64,000 nt of DNA from Heterotrichella gracilis (lineage: Eukaryota > Sar > Xanthophyceae > Tribonematales > Xanthonemataceae), in the NCBI GenBank assembly GCA_032358255.1, contig JAULBX010030263.1, positions 434,001 through 498,000 on the forward strand, in the 5' to 3' direction. Below, in pieces: positions 32,247-54,089 of the stretch; positions within the stretch are counted from its first letter, which is position 1, and each line of letters begins with the position of its first letter. Both the position numbers and the translations under genes were made by a program. The notes beneath the pieces were generated by a model. It had not been told where the DNA came from. It saw only the letters and a list, made by a program, of their open reading frames with translations, and did no database searches.

Positions 32247-33816
32247 TTACGACCGGATGATGCTGCACTCCATGGGGCACATCCTCCTCAGCTTCCGGTT
32301 GTGCTTGATGGCCTCATAGAGGCAGGCTACATCATCGTCCAGCTCCGCCATGCTGCCAGGGTGGACAAATGCGTTCTGGCGCTCAATTACAAGGTCACCC
32401 TGCTTCAGGACTGTAGATGGCGAGAGGTCCAGCACCTGCGCCAGCGTCTGGATGACATGGCTACTTCCAGGACAAGGGCATCAACCGCACTGCAAGCTGG
32501 AGATCATGAATGTCCAACCTCTTCTCCACTTCTTCACGGAACTGTGTGAAGTTGAAGCCCCTTTGGAGCACTGATGCGGGTGAGGTCCCGGCAGGCAAGC
32601 AGTCCCGCCAGTTGGGCGGTTCCATACTGCTGGTGCTGGTCACTGCCAACACGGAGAGCTGCTGGTCCTTTGGAAGTGCTTTGGCTATGTCTAGACTCTT
32701 TGACTGCTGGCTGGTGGCTTCAAATTGAGATCACAGCGATTTGAGTGGCAACTTGGCAGTCACGAGAGCGTCACCTGCGAATAAGCAACCCAACAGGTTA
32801 ATTTGGGGGGAAACGAGCACATAGGCACCCACGTCTATTGGAGCTTAAAGGTGCACGAGTGACGTATTTAAAAGCATGCTGAATGCATGCATGCATATGG
32901 CATGCTGAACGGATGCAATATGTCTGGAAGGACATTGCAAGAAGGCAGACAACAGGTCTTCCTTTGCTTACCCACCTCTACTGACTCCCCCTGTGGACAA
33001 CGAAGGGCGCCCAATTGCAGCACCCACGTTTTGCATTATCCACAAGTGAGGTGCGCAACTGGGCGTAAAGCAAGGCACCACGCTGTTGGAAACACTCACC
33101 GAGAGCCATGGTGTGCAGGGCCTCCTCCAGGGTGGTGCTGAACGTGTTCGTGGCATGGTTCGTTTTTCATGCCAGACTCAATCTTGTCGCCGATATGTTT
33201 CATACCGGTGTCAAGCTTGTCTACAATATGGACCATACCCTCTTTGATATTGGCCAGTCCACCTTTCAGCGTACTACCAGCCACCCAGGCCGCCAGGACG
33301 ATTGCGCTGTACTTGGCACAGCTTTTCACAAGTGGTGGCCATGGATTGTCAGCCATGCTGACTAGGTATGGGACAAGCTTTCCAAAGTTGCAGCCGTTGT
33401 TGGTATGCACAGTCAGGCTAAGCACTGTGTACTTTGCTTTCAAGGTTTGAGCGTTTATGTTGGCTCTCCATCTGGGCACACGAAATATCCATGCAAGGAT
33501 GCCATGTAGAGTAGCCCCATTGGCACTGGGGTGATTTTGGGATTTGGAAGACAAATATCACGAGAAAGAATTTCACTGCCATGTCACCTGGCATGTCCTT
33601 GGCAGGGGCAGCAACCAGCAAGTCACTGTTGAACAAGCGCACAAAAACTACGAGTAATATTCTATTGTCAGTGCTGTATTGCAGTGGAAAATTGGTACCC
33701 CTGCGTTGCATGGGCCACCAACAAAAACAACATATTTTGTCGCATATTTTGTATAACCATTGCACCAGTTTCTCAAGTGGATGGTCCCTATCCCAGTATA
33801 GAACAGGGTGACTCAA
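32247..33816 (-). pseudogene. Decayed coding region of unknown family
   Basis: Protein-like stretches appear in order on the minus strand but are interrupted more than once. They include a hydrophobic stretch followed by an amphipathic helix (AAWVAGSTLKGGLANIKEGM, then GMKHIGDKIESGMKN, about 33150-33370). Next comes TSQQSKSLDIAKALPKDQQ with FNFTQFREEVEKRLDIHDLQ (about 32520-32740). Last is TLAQVLDLSPSTVLKQGDLV with AELDDDVACLYEAIKHNRKL (about 32250-32450). No family is recognised. It sits between the two copies of the alanyl-tRNA synthetase 3' end, which suggests it was carried in or trapped by that duplication. Confidence 0.5.
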
Positions 33817-34116
33817 ATCAGGCTGTCCGGTGTCTCTACTCTTTCAGAAGCCTTCTGTGGCACATCCACAGCCTGTCCCGTGCCCCGCCCCGCCCCACAT
33901 CCTATGAAATGCCACCCCGCAATTCAACGCCACAACAGCTTGCGCAGCTGGACCAGGACCACGCTATATCAGTGCTACATCCCCACCATGGCTCCCCCCC
34001 CTCCCACCACCACCGCTCCTCTCACTCACTTCTCCTCCCCCTCCCATTCCTTGCTATTGCTGCTACATACGGCACCCATGCTTGGACGTGGCACTCCGCT
34101 GTCTACCCGCCAGGTG

Positions 34117-43672
<9,556 letters not shown>

Positions 43673-45505
43673 TGCTGAAACCGTCGCCACAACCACCTCC
43701 TGCTATCACCCCCTTGCAGCAACTTGGCCAAAGGTAAGTTTTAAAGTCAAAAAAACCACCGGGTATACTAGTCGAGTCCTAGTTCCGGTAAACTATGCCA
43801 CTGTCACCCTAGCGCCATATGCATTGCGTTGTCTGTGGGTGGAAAACGCAAAGCAAAGGGGAGCAACCAACAGACTGCGGGTTTTGCTGTCGATGCGGTG
43901 CCACCTTTGTGCAGGAATTGCAGCTCTGTTGTTGTTGTTGTGGCGAGACAGAGACGAGTGGCTCGGGTTTGGCCAGTGAGGCGGACCAGCGGCGGACGTA
44001 AGCGGCACAAATGCGGTACCGCCGAGGATATCCTCCCCGTTTCAGGGAAATTAAATTCGAGGGGTGCTTTAAACATCAACAGAAGCGGGTAGGATTTCGG
44101 TGGCTTTTGGAGTTTGGGTTGCGCGCTGCAGCGGCACAAGTCGAAAGCAAGGCCCGAGGAGCGGCCCATGCTGCCGTTTTGACAGGAAGCAACCAGATAC
44201 AAGCGCAGTCTCGCACTTATTACCTACATACGGGGTCGTAGCTAGCAGTTGTTACGCCGCAAACAGTTTTTGTGGGTTCTTATTACAGTTTGAACCACGC
44301 ACCTCAGTGGGCATTGCCGTCATGCCGTTGCCGTAGGGAGGTGCAGCGATAATTACCCGTGCGACACAGCTCGGCAGCCAACCTCGTGCAGTACATAGCG
44401 GCCCAATACATGCAGCTACCTTTGAGACATTCAGTTAGCAGCTTTTCGTGTCAGTAACAGGCCGCAGTTGAGAAATTGACCAGCAGTGCCATTTGGGCTC
44501 GCACCATCGCCCACTAGGCAGCAGGCCACTCCAGAGCAACCAAGGCGATCTGAGACGGCTACAGGCGTGCTGATACCATCTTACTCATACTTATGGCAGT
44601 GGAGTAACCATAGCTGGGCAAACGTGGCCTCCATCGGACTTGGGATCAGCAGGTATGTCGGGCACTAATGGCATGGTGCTGGGGCCTGGGGCATGGCGCC
44701 CATCCGCGTGTTCGTACGTTTTTCGGCGCAAACGCTCTTGCATAGACAGTAAAATAGGAAGTAAAGAATATCTACGGTGGGATAGTTACGTTTTGTGCTG
44801 CAGTCGGGTTGGCATTGCGCAATGGTGGGTGGTGTGTGGGGTTGATACCAAACGGGTGCCACCGGCATGGGGGTCCGCTGACCGTGGACTGCCCAACACG
44901 CAACACACATAACACGCATACGCCTTTTAATATTGCTAGGAGAGTATTTCTCCTGGCCTGCGATGCCTGTGCTTGACTCGTTGAGTCCTCATCTCGCGTC
45001 ACTTCCTCGAGGTATTAGTCACGCTGGATTCTGCAAGTGCAATAGTGTCTGGGGTTTGCAAGGCTGGTACAGGTATTCGCCAGATATCCCACCTTTATAA
45101 AACATCCCGCCCGTAAGTAGGCTACTCGATGCGGCCATCTGCGGCCCGCGAAACACTTGTTCGCCTTGGGTCTTCCGCACGCAACGCAGTCACTTCAGTC
45201 ACCACCCCCTCCACCACCACCATGCTGACCAACCTGCTGTGCCCTCACTTGCAGGTGACACCACGCCCACCAGCCCACGCCCCAACCAGCGCAACCCACT
45301 TCAAGACACGTGCTTCGCCCGGGGCTGCCTGGCCTACCCAAGTAGGCAGGGCCCCAGGCTCAGGCCATCAATCGTACTCTGCGCAGGGTTCCAGCCTTGG
45401 AACAACCAGCCTGCCACATTCCCCAGTTTTCTCCTTGTATTTCTCTTCACTGGCACAGACGAAACAGCCATTGTGAACACACGCCCCGCCGGGCTCCGCA
45501 CCCCC
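43673..45505. promoter_or_regulatory. Divergent promoter region between the synthetase and root-cap-like genes
   Basis: About 1.8 kb separates the two divergent start codons, so both promoters should lie here. No TATA box or known motif could be singled out. Overlapping frames on both strands near 43800-44300 have no family resemblance. An open frame upstream of 45506 on the plus strand (from about 45239) could extend the root-cap-like protein, but it has no ATG before 45506. Confidence 0.4.
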
Positions 45506-48500
45506 ATGCCTCCCCAGCACCACCACCACCCCCTGCAGCGGGGGTGGTGGCGGCAGTGCTGGCAGCTGGTGCTACTGGCGCTGGCCCTCGCACATGTGGG
45601 GCGGGCCGCAGCCGATGTGGTGTACTTCAACTCAGGGGTAAGCACGTGCATCCAAAACCCTAGCTGCAAACCCTACTGGATTGTGCCAGTGTTGGCTCTA
45701 TGCACCCCTTAGGGCAGTTGCCATTGGGTGCATGGTGGCGTGATCCGGCCATGGCGCGTACCACTTTAATGCATGCCTGCCTGGGATGTTGCACTGCAAA
45801 AATGTGTATTTTTATACAATGAAAGCATGCCTCCCCCTGCACCACTCCCCGCTGGAAGGCACCACACACGCATGAAAATGTTGCTTACTTCACTTACAAA
45901 TGCAATCGCTCTCCCCTCAATCCCCTCTCTCCCACTCAGCCCCGTCCCCCTCTGCCCTCCCCTGCTGACCCACCCCCCTTACCCCCCTTGCAGGACACCC
46001 AGACTGTCACCCGGTCCATGATCCCTCAAGTGCTGCAAATGGCAAACCCATTCGGTGAGTACAACTGATGTGACTATCGAAACCCTCGGCAGGGTCTTGC
46101 CTTATCCCACTGCAATGCCGCATGGCTGTGGCCATGGGCGCTGTTGGCACTGCCCTTGGCATGGCTTACAGCCCCATCTTATCTGCTGCACCACCCACCA
46201 CCCACCACCCACACGTCATGTACTCCCCACCCGCAACCCATCACCAACACGTCATGTACCCACTTGATGTGGCAACACCCTCGTCTGTGCCTCTCTTCTC
46301 GCATACCTGCCACTGTTCCCCTGACAGAGCATCCACCATCGGAGCACACAGCCCACCCACGCAATCTAAACCCAGGGTCAGTTGACAAACCTAGCCAGAA
46401 ACCCTAGCCCAAGCCCTAGCTTGACGCTGCTCCCCCCACTTGCAGCGGCCATGCGGTCCATAGGTGCAGCCATGCAGGGGTCGGTGCAGCCCGCCATCGC
46501 CAGGCGAAAGCTCATCGACATTTCTGCGGCGTACAAAACCCTAGCCGAGGCCCAAAACCCTACCATGGAGGTCCCCAACCAAGCCCTCACCCGCACACAC
46601 CCCGGCCTGGCGCGCCCAAACCCTAGCTCGGGCCAGAAGAACCCTACCGCATGGCAGCAGCAGCAAGACCCTCTAGGGTTGCGGCAAAAGCCTACGCAGG
46701 GTGTGGCGGCGATGGCGCCTGGGGCTATGTCCCACGGGGATGAGGAAGTCATCCCTGAAATGGGGTTGGTTTCCGAGGTTGGCAATACTGTTGGCGTGCA
46801 TGGCTCTGCAGCCGAGCTGGAAAAGGCGGTGGGGGGCATTGGAGGGGCTGATGGGAGCTTGAAAGGTGGGTGGCAACCCTTAGGGTCTGGGTATGATCTC
46901 GCATTCATTCCAGTATACTCATGTGTAAGATTGCTGTGGGGTTTCTACCCCCTGGACATTGCCTATTCACCACCAAACCCCTTTACTCAACTGTAAAAAA
47001 ACGTATTGTTTGTAACACCTGTGATCACCCAATACACAGATCGTGTGGTTTCCCAACGCAGCTTATTGAAGGGAACGCAAAAAGGCGGATTGAAAAAGGC
47101 AATATTACACCACCATGCTTGGCTCCCCCTCCTGCCTGGATACTAAACCTCTCCCCTCGATTAAAACCCCCAATCCTCCCACCAACACCCCCAAGGTCAA
47201 CCGAGACCAACCAGTGCGCGTGCCCTCACCTGAAACCCCAACAGGACCCTTCAAAACCCTATCCCCTTGCAGGCTCCACCAACAGCGACTAAGTGTGCGT
47301 GCGCAGATATGGCGGCGAGTGGTTCACCTTCACAGCCGCGCCCTAATAAACCCAATAAAAATCCCCCAAAAACTCCCCACTAAAAACCCTTACCCACCTT
47401 TTCCCAACCCCCCAAAAGCTCTACCATGACCGACCGAATGCGCATGTGGTCACTTAAACCCCAACACAACCCTAACAAAACCCTAACCCCTCTTTAGGCG
47501 CCACTAAGAGCGACCGAGTGCGCGTGCGCGGCTTTGATGGCGAGTGGTTCACCTTCCCCACCCCCCAGCCTGCCACCATCAACATCCTCACAGAGTCCCG
47601 CTACCAGCTCAATGCACAGCTGGGGCCCCTGCCGGCAGACGGGGATGGGCAGGGTCCCAGCCGGTCCCAAGGGGGAAACTACATGATGGCTGTGGGGCTG
47701 CGGTGCGAGAAGGCCAGGCTGTCGGTGGAAGCTAGCGGCAAGGGGAGCGTGATAGGTGAGTGGGACCCACTACAGCGCATGCATGCAGTGGTGCAACCCA
47801 CATTTGTGAACAGGTTGGCAGGCTGACCACTGAAAACCAAAGGAGGGCAGCTTTTGTGATGGTGGAACCCTAGACAGGCAAATGTCGCCCTGTGCTCGCG
47901 CCATGAGCTCTTCACTCATTAGCCTAACGTATTTATCCGTAAATTCATTGCCACTACATGATGTATTGAAGTCCCGCCAATACCACTCGTAAGACCATGG
48001 TAGATAAAACCCCACACGCCATTATAAAAATATCATTGCTTCAACTAAAGTTGAGAAAAACAGTTCACAGCAGTTGCTAATCTATCTAGTCAGGCACCCC
48101 TCTCCCCTCCTGTGATAATTGACGCTGGGGATCTGTACCCAAAGGTGCCAATTCCTGCAATATTGCCCCTGATGTGGTCACGGTGGCATAAGAATAATAC
48201 ATACCCTGTATTTTATTACTATCAGATAGTGGCTGGCGCTTCTGATCACCCTAAACCCTAAACCCAGTCTGGCTTGATCGTCGCAGACACTTAACCTAGC
48301 AGGGACTTGGAGCTTAGGCAACACTACTTGGAGTGTTTACAGGACATGATGTGAATGTTGGCTACCCTCTGTGGGCCTGTTGTGTCAGGTGGCACAAAGC
48401 CCAGCATGGCTAAGTGGCCACTACCTGTGCAATCAAATACCTCCTTCATCACCATAACACCTGCAGCCGCACACCCGTATACTCTACAGGTAAATGGTGC

Positions 48501-50336
48501 CGTATTCCATCGCGGATGTTTAACAAGAGTAACCTATCCAAACCCTAACCAAACCCCATTTGAAACCAGAAACCGGGGTAACATGCAAAACAGATCGTGG
48601 CCTGGCTGCCTAGCCCGTTGCAGCAGTATGCCCAGTCATGACAGTGCACTGGGGCTAGTGCGCACTCAGGAGGGATGTGAGGTTCTGGCCGGCATTCTCC
48701 GGGCCATAGGGTTTAGGGTGTCATGGCTACACTAGTAGTGTTCAAAGCTGTGGGCGCACAGCCAGGGTGAAGGCCGAGGAAGGTATCAGGTATCTAATTT
48801 AAATTGGCAATTGTATACGTCATGATACATATGTAAAATATTCCCTCCCCATTCCTTCGGGTGATATTCCCTCCCCTCTCCCCCCTTCCAGCTATGAAAA
48901 AATGTTTCAAATGTGGGCATGCTCATGATCAATTGACTAAATGCAGTTGTACCCCTCATCTTCCTTCACCAATCTTGTCACCTTTGCCCCCCCTGCCCTT
49001 CACATACATGGCGTTGTGTGTGTAATACTGCGTTTTGGGGGCGCTGTTGCCGCAACGTGGGCCTTTGTTGTGGCTGAGAATCACAACCACACCCACCAAG
49101 CTACATGTGTGTGGAATAGGGCGCCACATGTGCCAAGACTGTCCAAAAAAGGGTTAAATTGGGGGCGAGTATGTAAGGGTGGGGATACATCGCGTAACCA
49201 GTTCCCAGCTGCTGGCACCACCCCAGTCAGTGTGTACATCACACATCCTCCTCTTCCCTCCCCAGTACCCGTCCAGACCAAGCCATCACCCCCTTATGCT
49301 AGTAATACCTGCACCCAATTTCCCCCCCTTCTCATCTCCTACTCAACCCCCCTCACCCCCTTGCCCTCCCCAGTCCGCCTCCAAGACCAGGACATCACCC
49401 CCTTTCTGCTGCCAAACGTGGCAGTCACACTCAAGTCCTTCCCCTCCATCGCCCTGGTATTAAAGCAACCTGGCATCAGGGGGGGGCAGACCCTCATCGT
49501 CGACTGCCCCGCCATGCGCTTCACTGCATACAGCGCGGCTGGCGAGGACTGGATGGATGTGGATGCCGCTGTGCTGAGCAGCAGTGTGGTGCACATGCAT
49601 GGCGTGATGGGGCAGACGTGGAACAGGTGAGGGGTTGGGCTAGGGTTTGTGATAGGGTTTGTGATAGGGTCTGGAGTGGGGATTGGAGACAGGATCTGCC
49701 GTGCTGAGCATTAGTGTGGTGCACATGCACAATGGTTGGGATACATGTGAAACAGGCTAGGGTCTGGGGTAGGGTTTTTGCAGGTGGTGGGGCACATGAC
49801 GGCATGACGGGGCAGACTGTGTACAGAAATAGGGTTTGGGACAAGGTTTTCATAAGTGGTGATGTGCCATGAATGGGTGGAAAAGCTGCATTCCAGGGAA
49901 ATAACCAGTTGAGCAGTGGTGAGAGTCCTTGTAGGGTTACAGCTTGCCATGAATTTGTGCGATGCCATGCCAATATCCCTCCTGCATCCGCCCCTTCTCT
50001 CACTTTCAAAACCACCCACCACGTCTCCACGCCTCACCCCCCCTACCCCTACCCTTCCACAGGATCGTGCCCCACGCCGCCCAGCTATTCGAAGACAACC
50101 TCCCCCGCCTGCTGTACGAGGGCAACGCCACAGACTACAACCTCACAGATGGCTTGCTGGGGGTTGACTTCCCCTTCAACCTGTTTGACGCCCCCCCTGA
50201 GCGGCGCAAGGGGGCGCACAACCACGGCGAGGCGCCCCTGGCCAACCGCAGGCGCATGTTTGAACAGGAGGTGACCCTGGCATCGGGCCAGTTTGCCCAG
50301 AGGCAGCCGCTGGGGACCTCGAGCATGATGCACTGA
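45506..50336 (+). CDS. Secreted protein resembling the plant root-cap family
   Basis: Exons 45506-45637, 45994-46054, 46446-46865, 47498-47755, 49374-49626 and 50063-50336 join in phase to 465 residues. A signal peptide is clear: RGWWRQCW, then the hydrophobic LVLLALALAHVGRAAAD. Residues from about 205 on (VRGFDGEWFTFP, then ESRYQLNAQLG, then NYMMAVGLRCEKARLSVEA) follow the von Willebrand D/root-cap layout in which a probe of the protein's own fold (GxDGxxFxF, LINAxF) is followed by a C-terminal part ending near HMHGVMGQTWNR. Land-plant members end similarly with a GVLGKTYR motif. The function of the family is not established; a cell-wall or extracellular matrix role is likely. Exon 3 is low-complexity and partly built from telomere-like sequence. 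Assignment to the family is from remembered motifs and is moderate. Confidence 0.6.
46540..46700 (+). repeat. Telomere-like CCCTA motifs inside a coding exon
   Basis: Within exon 46446-46865, AAAACCCTAGCC, AAAACCCTACCATG, AAACCCTAGCTCG, GAACCCTACCGC and CTAGGGTTGCGG follow in 150 bases. They are translated as KTLAE, QNPTM, RPNPSS, KNPTA and LGLRQ. The frame stays open across all of them. Confidence 0.85.
47270..47497 (+). repeat. Two copies of the acceptor side of root-cap-like exon 4
   Basis: The start of exon 47498-47755 (coding ATKSDRVRVRGFDGEWFTF) recurs at about 47276-47335, where GGCGAGTGGTTCACCTTC is exact but a stop has arisen in the frame. A shorter, decayed copy lies at about 47428-47450. 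CCTAAC and AACCCT runs lie between. Confidence 0.85.
47756..49373 (+). other. Long intron of the root-cap-like gene
   Basis: A 1.6 kb intron holds no recognisable gene. It includes two CCCTAAA units at about 48250-48266 and several single AACCCTAACC fragments (about 48540-48560). Direct joining of the flanking exons is in phase. Confidence 0.55.
49660..49860 (+). repeat. Copies of the 3' edge of root-cap-like exon 5
   Basis: The exon end (GCTGTGCTGAGCAGCAGTG, then GTGGTGCACATGCA, then GGGGCAGAC) recurs at about 49698-49760 and, in part, at about 49788-49835. TAGGGTTTGTGATAGGGTTT-type sequence fills the junctions. Confidence 0.8.
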
Positions 50337-53300
50337 AAACCCTAGCACAGGGTTTCAACCGCAGTGCGGTACACCCACAACTTGAGTTGTGTTATGGCAT
50401 CCAGCGGGCTTGGCTGCAGGTGCCTTTACATTCCAGCTCGCTTTGCTCAACTGACACTGTGTGGTCCATGCAGACAGTCACTTGTTTGGGCGTTTCCTGT
50501 CTTTATTCCTTCCTAGGGTTTTATGTTGGCAGTCGCAACCCTCTACTAGAGTAGTGGAGCTTGGTGGGTGGCCAGGGGGGAGGAAAGGTGGCAAGCGCAT
50601 GGGTTTTGTGTCTTATTGCAGGGTGAAATATCCCTAGGTTGCTATTTTTATTGATGGGCTGCATGTGCGAACCACTTGCACTGACTTCCGGGCTGCAACG
50701 TTTCCATCCATCCCACTGCACTGTCTGCAATTGATGCAGCTCATCGATTAGGGTTCTTGGGGGCGGGGCGGGGTCGCTCCGCAGCACTGTGTGTTCTAGT
50801 TTGCACTTGCAATAATGTAGTGTTGGTCAACAGAAAGTATTTTCGCCGTATGTTTTTTTCTCTTCGTAGGTTTTCTTGGTCACTCGCTAACTGCACAGGC
50901 GCGTGTATTGTTCCCTGCAGCATGCCGTGCCAACGGGTGAGAACACCTGGTGGAGGCTTTGGAGGCCTACCTAGCAGTACGCTTCCAACAAACACCAGCG
51001 CCAACCCTTTCAAACACAAGCTGTATGCTGTCAATAAACTATCCGGGGTAGAGGGCCCACACGTTTAGGTGTTACACATGGCAGCCGTGTTTAGCCATTC
51101 AGTCAAAGTGGCATGCACGAGCACTTACAAAGCAAAGGCATCCACCTGTTTCCTAGCGTTTTTGGCATTGGCAAGGATATTCACCGCACTTTCTCACAGT
51201 TGTTTTTTCATGTCTTATAAATGCGCCTTTCCCACCCAAGGCAAGTGTTTTTACAAAGCACTAAAATTCGTGTACCTGTTCCAACGTTCTCATGTTGTAC
51301 TTATCACTATGAAAGTGCTCAAATCCTATTTGGCGCCACAGTTTTAGCGCACTGTCCATCATCAACGATTGCCCACATGGGTGTTGACCACAAGAAGTGT
51401 AAGGAATCAACATAGCAGCTTTGCAGCTGCTGGATCCAGCTCTACCCATAGCGGCCCCATGAACTGCCTCACCTGTTTGGCCATGGTGCACCTGTCGCTC
51501 GCTAGTCAAGGATTGGGCCACACACCATAGAATGAGCCCCAAGGCTTACAAAACCACCACCCTTCATGCCCACACCGGTTTCAGGAAGGGAAGCAGCTTC
51601 CTGTAAACGTGACTGTGTCAGTCACTGTAATGCGGGCAATCACAAGTGCATCTCGGTGGCACTGTGAGGTTGGCAGTGTGCACTGCCGCATGTGCTATGC
51701 TAGCTTGGGTGTAGTCAGTGGCATGGAGGCATGCCGGACGAGGCGCGTGTCCCTGCAGGCAGAGCGTACCTTAACACTCCAAGCTTGGCGTTATTCCTTG
51801 GGCGCTCAAGGTCTCTGCGCAACGGATGTTTTGCCGCTTTGATAACGCCGTTGTCGAAGTCCTTGACCTTGCCCAGCCCACTGCCGGCGGCACTGGTTTT
51901 ACCCGCCGGCGGGAGAGGCGGATATCCTGATCACTCGAGCCTCAAGTAATCAAACTGCGATTTCAAAAGATACTCCCTTAGGTACACCTTATGACCACAA
52001 ATTACGGCATATGGACAGTAAAGGTACACACGTGCTCTATATTGTTACCACTTTGCCAATAGACAGCCTCCAACCTGTACCACCAAACGTCACTTTTGCC
52101 TCAGAACGTACCACAGCCGCAGGATCTGGAGGACAGGATTCGCCCTCACTCAGACAAGATCCGCCGCCGCTGGCCCGCCGGGAGGCACGTGAGCGATCAA
52201 GGCGACGTTGCCTGCAAAATCAGGCGACGTCGCCCCACCTGCCCAGCCCAACGGCAGGAGTTGGGGCGACTGGCTGCAAATCTTTGCCCGGCGACCTTCT
52301 GGAAAGAGTGCAAACCTGACAAGCAACGTCACACAAAGCCACCTCACCCACTTTCTTGCATGTAAAACACAGCATTGGTGCCACCAAACATCCATCGCTG
52401 CCTCACACCCGCGTACGTTGCCGCAACCTTTGCTTGTTGACCTTTTCCAAGTCCTGGTGCCACCAGTTGAGACACCAGCTGGGACTCCTTCTGGGTCTTT
52501 TTTGAAGTGTTTGCCAGCAGCCGCTCAGCACGTTGCTCCTAGCGGCAGATACCACCCTCGGCCCCGAGCCTGTGCATGCGTCTTGAAGCTTGCTAAAGAA
52601 GCTTCGTTTGAAAAGAGCCTCCACAGAGCAGCACCCCACTGGACTGAGCAGCGGTACCTTCCCTGGTCAGGACTAACATCCACAGCAGCCATCAGGTGCG
52701 GCCACGGATTATTCAGGCTTGCCAGGGGTGACCGCAGCGTACTGCACCAGGATTGCACTTGGGAGTCCACAACGAGCATGTGTGTGTTGGTGGGTGGGGC
52801 TGTGCTTGGTTTGCTTGTCAAGCCAAAGTCAGGAGTTTTTTGGGGCGCCCAGTGTGGCCTGTAGTCAAGCAACGCAGCGAACCAGATCATTGCCGAATGC
52901 GCCAATGAATGGGCCACATTGAGATCGTTTTGGCAGATGCCAACACATGGCATTGCGTCGAGCAGCCACCTGCAGCTGGTTGATGAGCTGCAGTAACCCC
53001 GCACAGGCCGCTGCTGCACTCGCTCGCTGATTTTTCTCATTTAGCCTCATACACCATGCCTTACTCTACTCTCCCGCGGTGCCCTTGTGCCTGTTGGGGG
53101 GCTAAGACAGGCCATGCCATCAGCATTGATTCAGCAAGCACATGCTTAGGTTGTTGTGTTTCAACGTGTATTGCTGCCAAGCAGCAGGCCACTCCAGCGG
53201 TATGCCTTGTTTGCTGTGCGGGTTGCCTCGTTTATGTGCGGCGCACAGTGGTGGTTGGCCGAGGTTGGTCACTCTGCGCCTAGCTGCCGTTGGGCAGAAG

Positions 53301-54089
53301 CAAAGCAACCGGTGTCCCACTAGCAGACTTGCAACGACACATATTCTAGAGTCCTTGGTTTATGCGTTTGGCACTTGAGTACACTCAGCTCGGGGCTTGC
53401 CCGGTCAGTTGCATGCATGCATCTACTGCCGCCACTTCTAGCTTGTCGTAGCAGTCATTTTCGCACCTGTTCTTAGACCCGCACAAGTAGAGCTTGCAAA
53501 TCGCTCGTGTACTGCTCACGCAATCATTTTTTCCTCTGCCCGGAAGCCGGCACGGGCTTTGCAACCAGGCTCCGCACGACGAACCATCCCCCTCGGCATG
53601 TCTCGTCTGCCGCACAAGTGCCCTGCCTTGTCACACTTGTTAGCGCTCAGCAGCCCCCCATGCTTCTCAGCCCAATGACTGAAGAACTTTTTCCCAGCTG
53701 TCCACGCACCCCCCCTTTTGTTGTGTATAAAGTGGTTTGGCGCCTACCCCCGTGCATGCAGCGTAATGCTCAACCACGGCACTCTAGCTGAACCAACCCA
53801 GTGCCTGGCCAACAAAACCCCTCCATTCTCCCCCAGGTGTGTACCCAACCGCTCCTGCACAAGACACAGAAGTGCTTCGGGTGCAAAGACAGCAGATGAG
53901 GTACGCGAAACAACTTTTCCCACATGCACGAGCGCCATGCCATCCCTCAGTGTCCACTGCCGTTGCGCGTACCTGGCATGTACACAAATTCCTACCACTG
54001 CTTATAGTCGCAAGATTTAGGGTTCAGGGTAGCCCTAAACCCTACATGCACTGATGGCAACCTGACTTCACACCCATGTGCACCCGCAG
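50337..54089. other. Intergenic region with no recognised gene
   Basis: This is the largest gap (3.75 kb). Open frames reach 170-220 codons on both strands between 52200 and 53040, but they overlap each other and none has a known motif. The unresolved first exon and promoter of the bZIP gene probably lie in its right end (a possible short exon is at about 53838-53898, but its phase does not fit). Confidence 0.5.

Noticed and set aside
45129-45480. Upstream frame that could extend the root-cap-like protein
   Set aside because: No ATG in the frame that reaches the signal peptide; the signal peptide fits the ATG at 45506.
52208-53040. 218-codon plus-strand and 171-codon minus-strand frames
   Set aside because: They overlap antisense, lack known motifs, and several begin at non-ATG codons.
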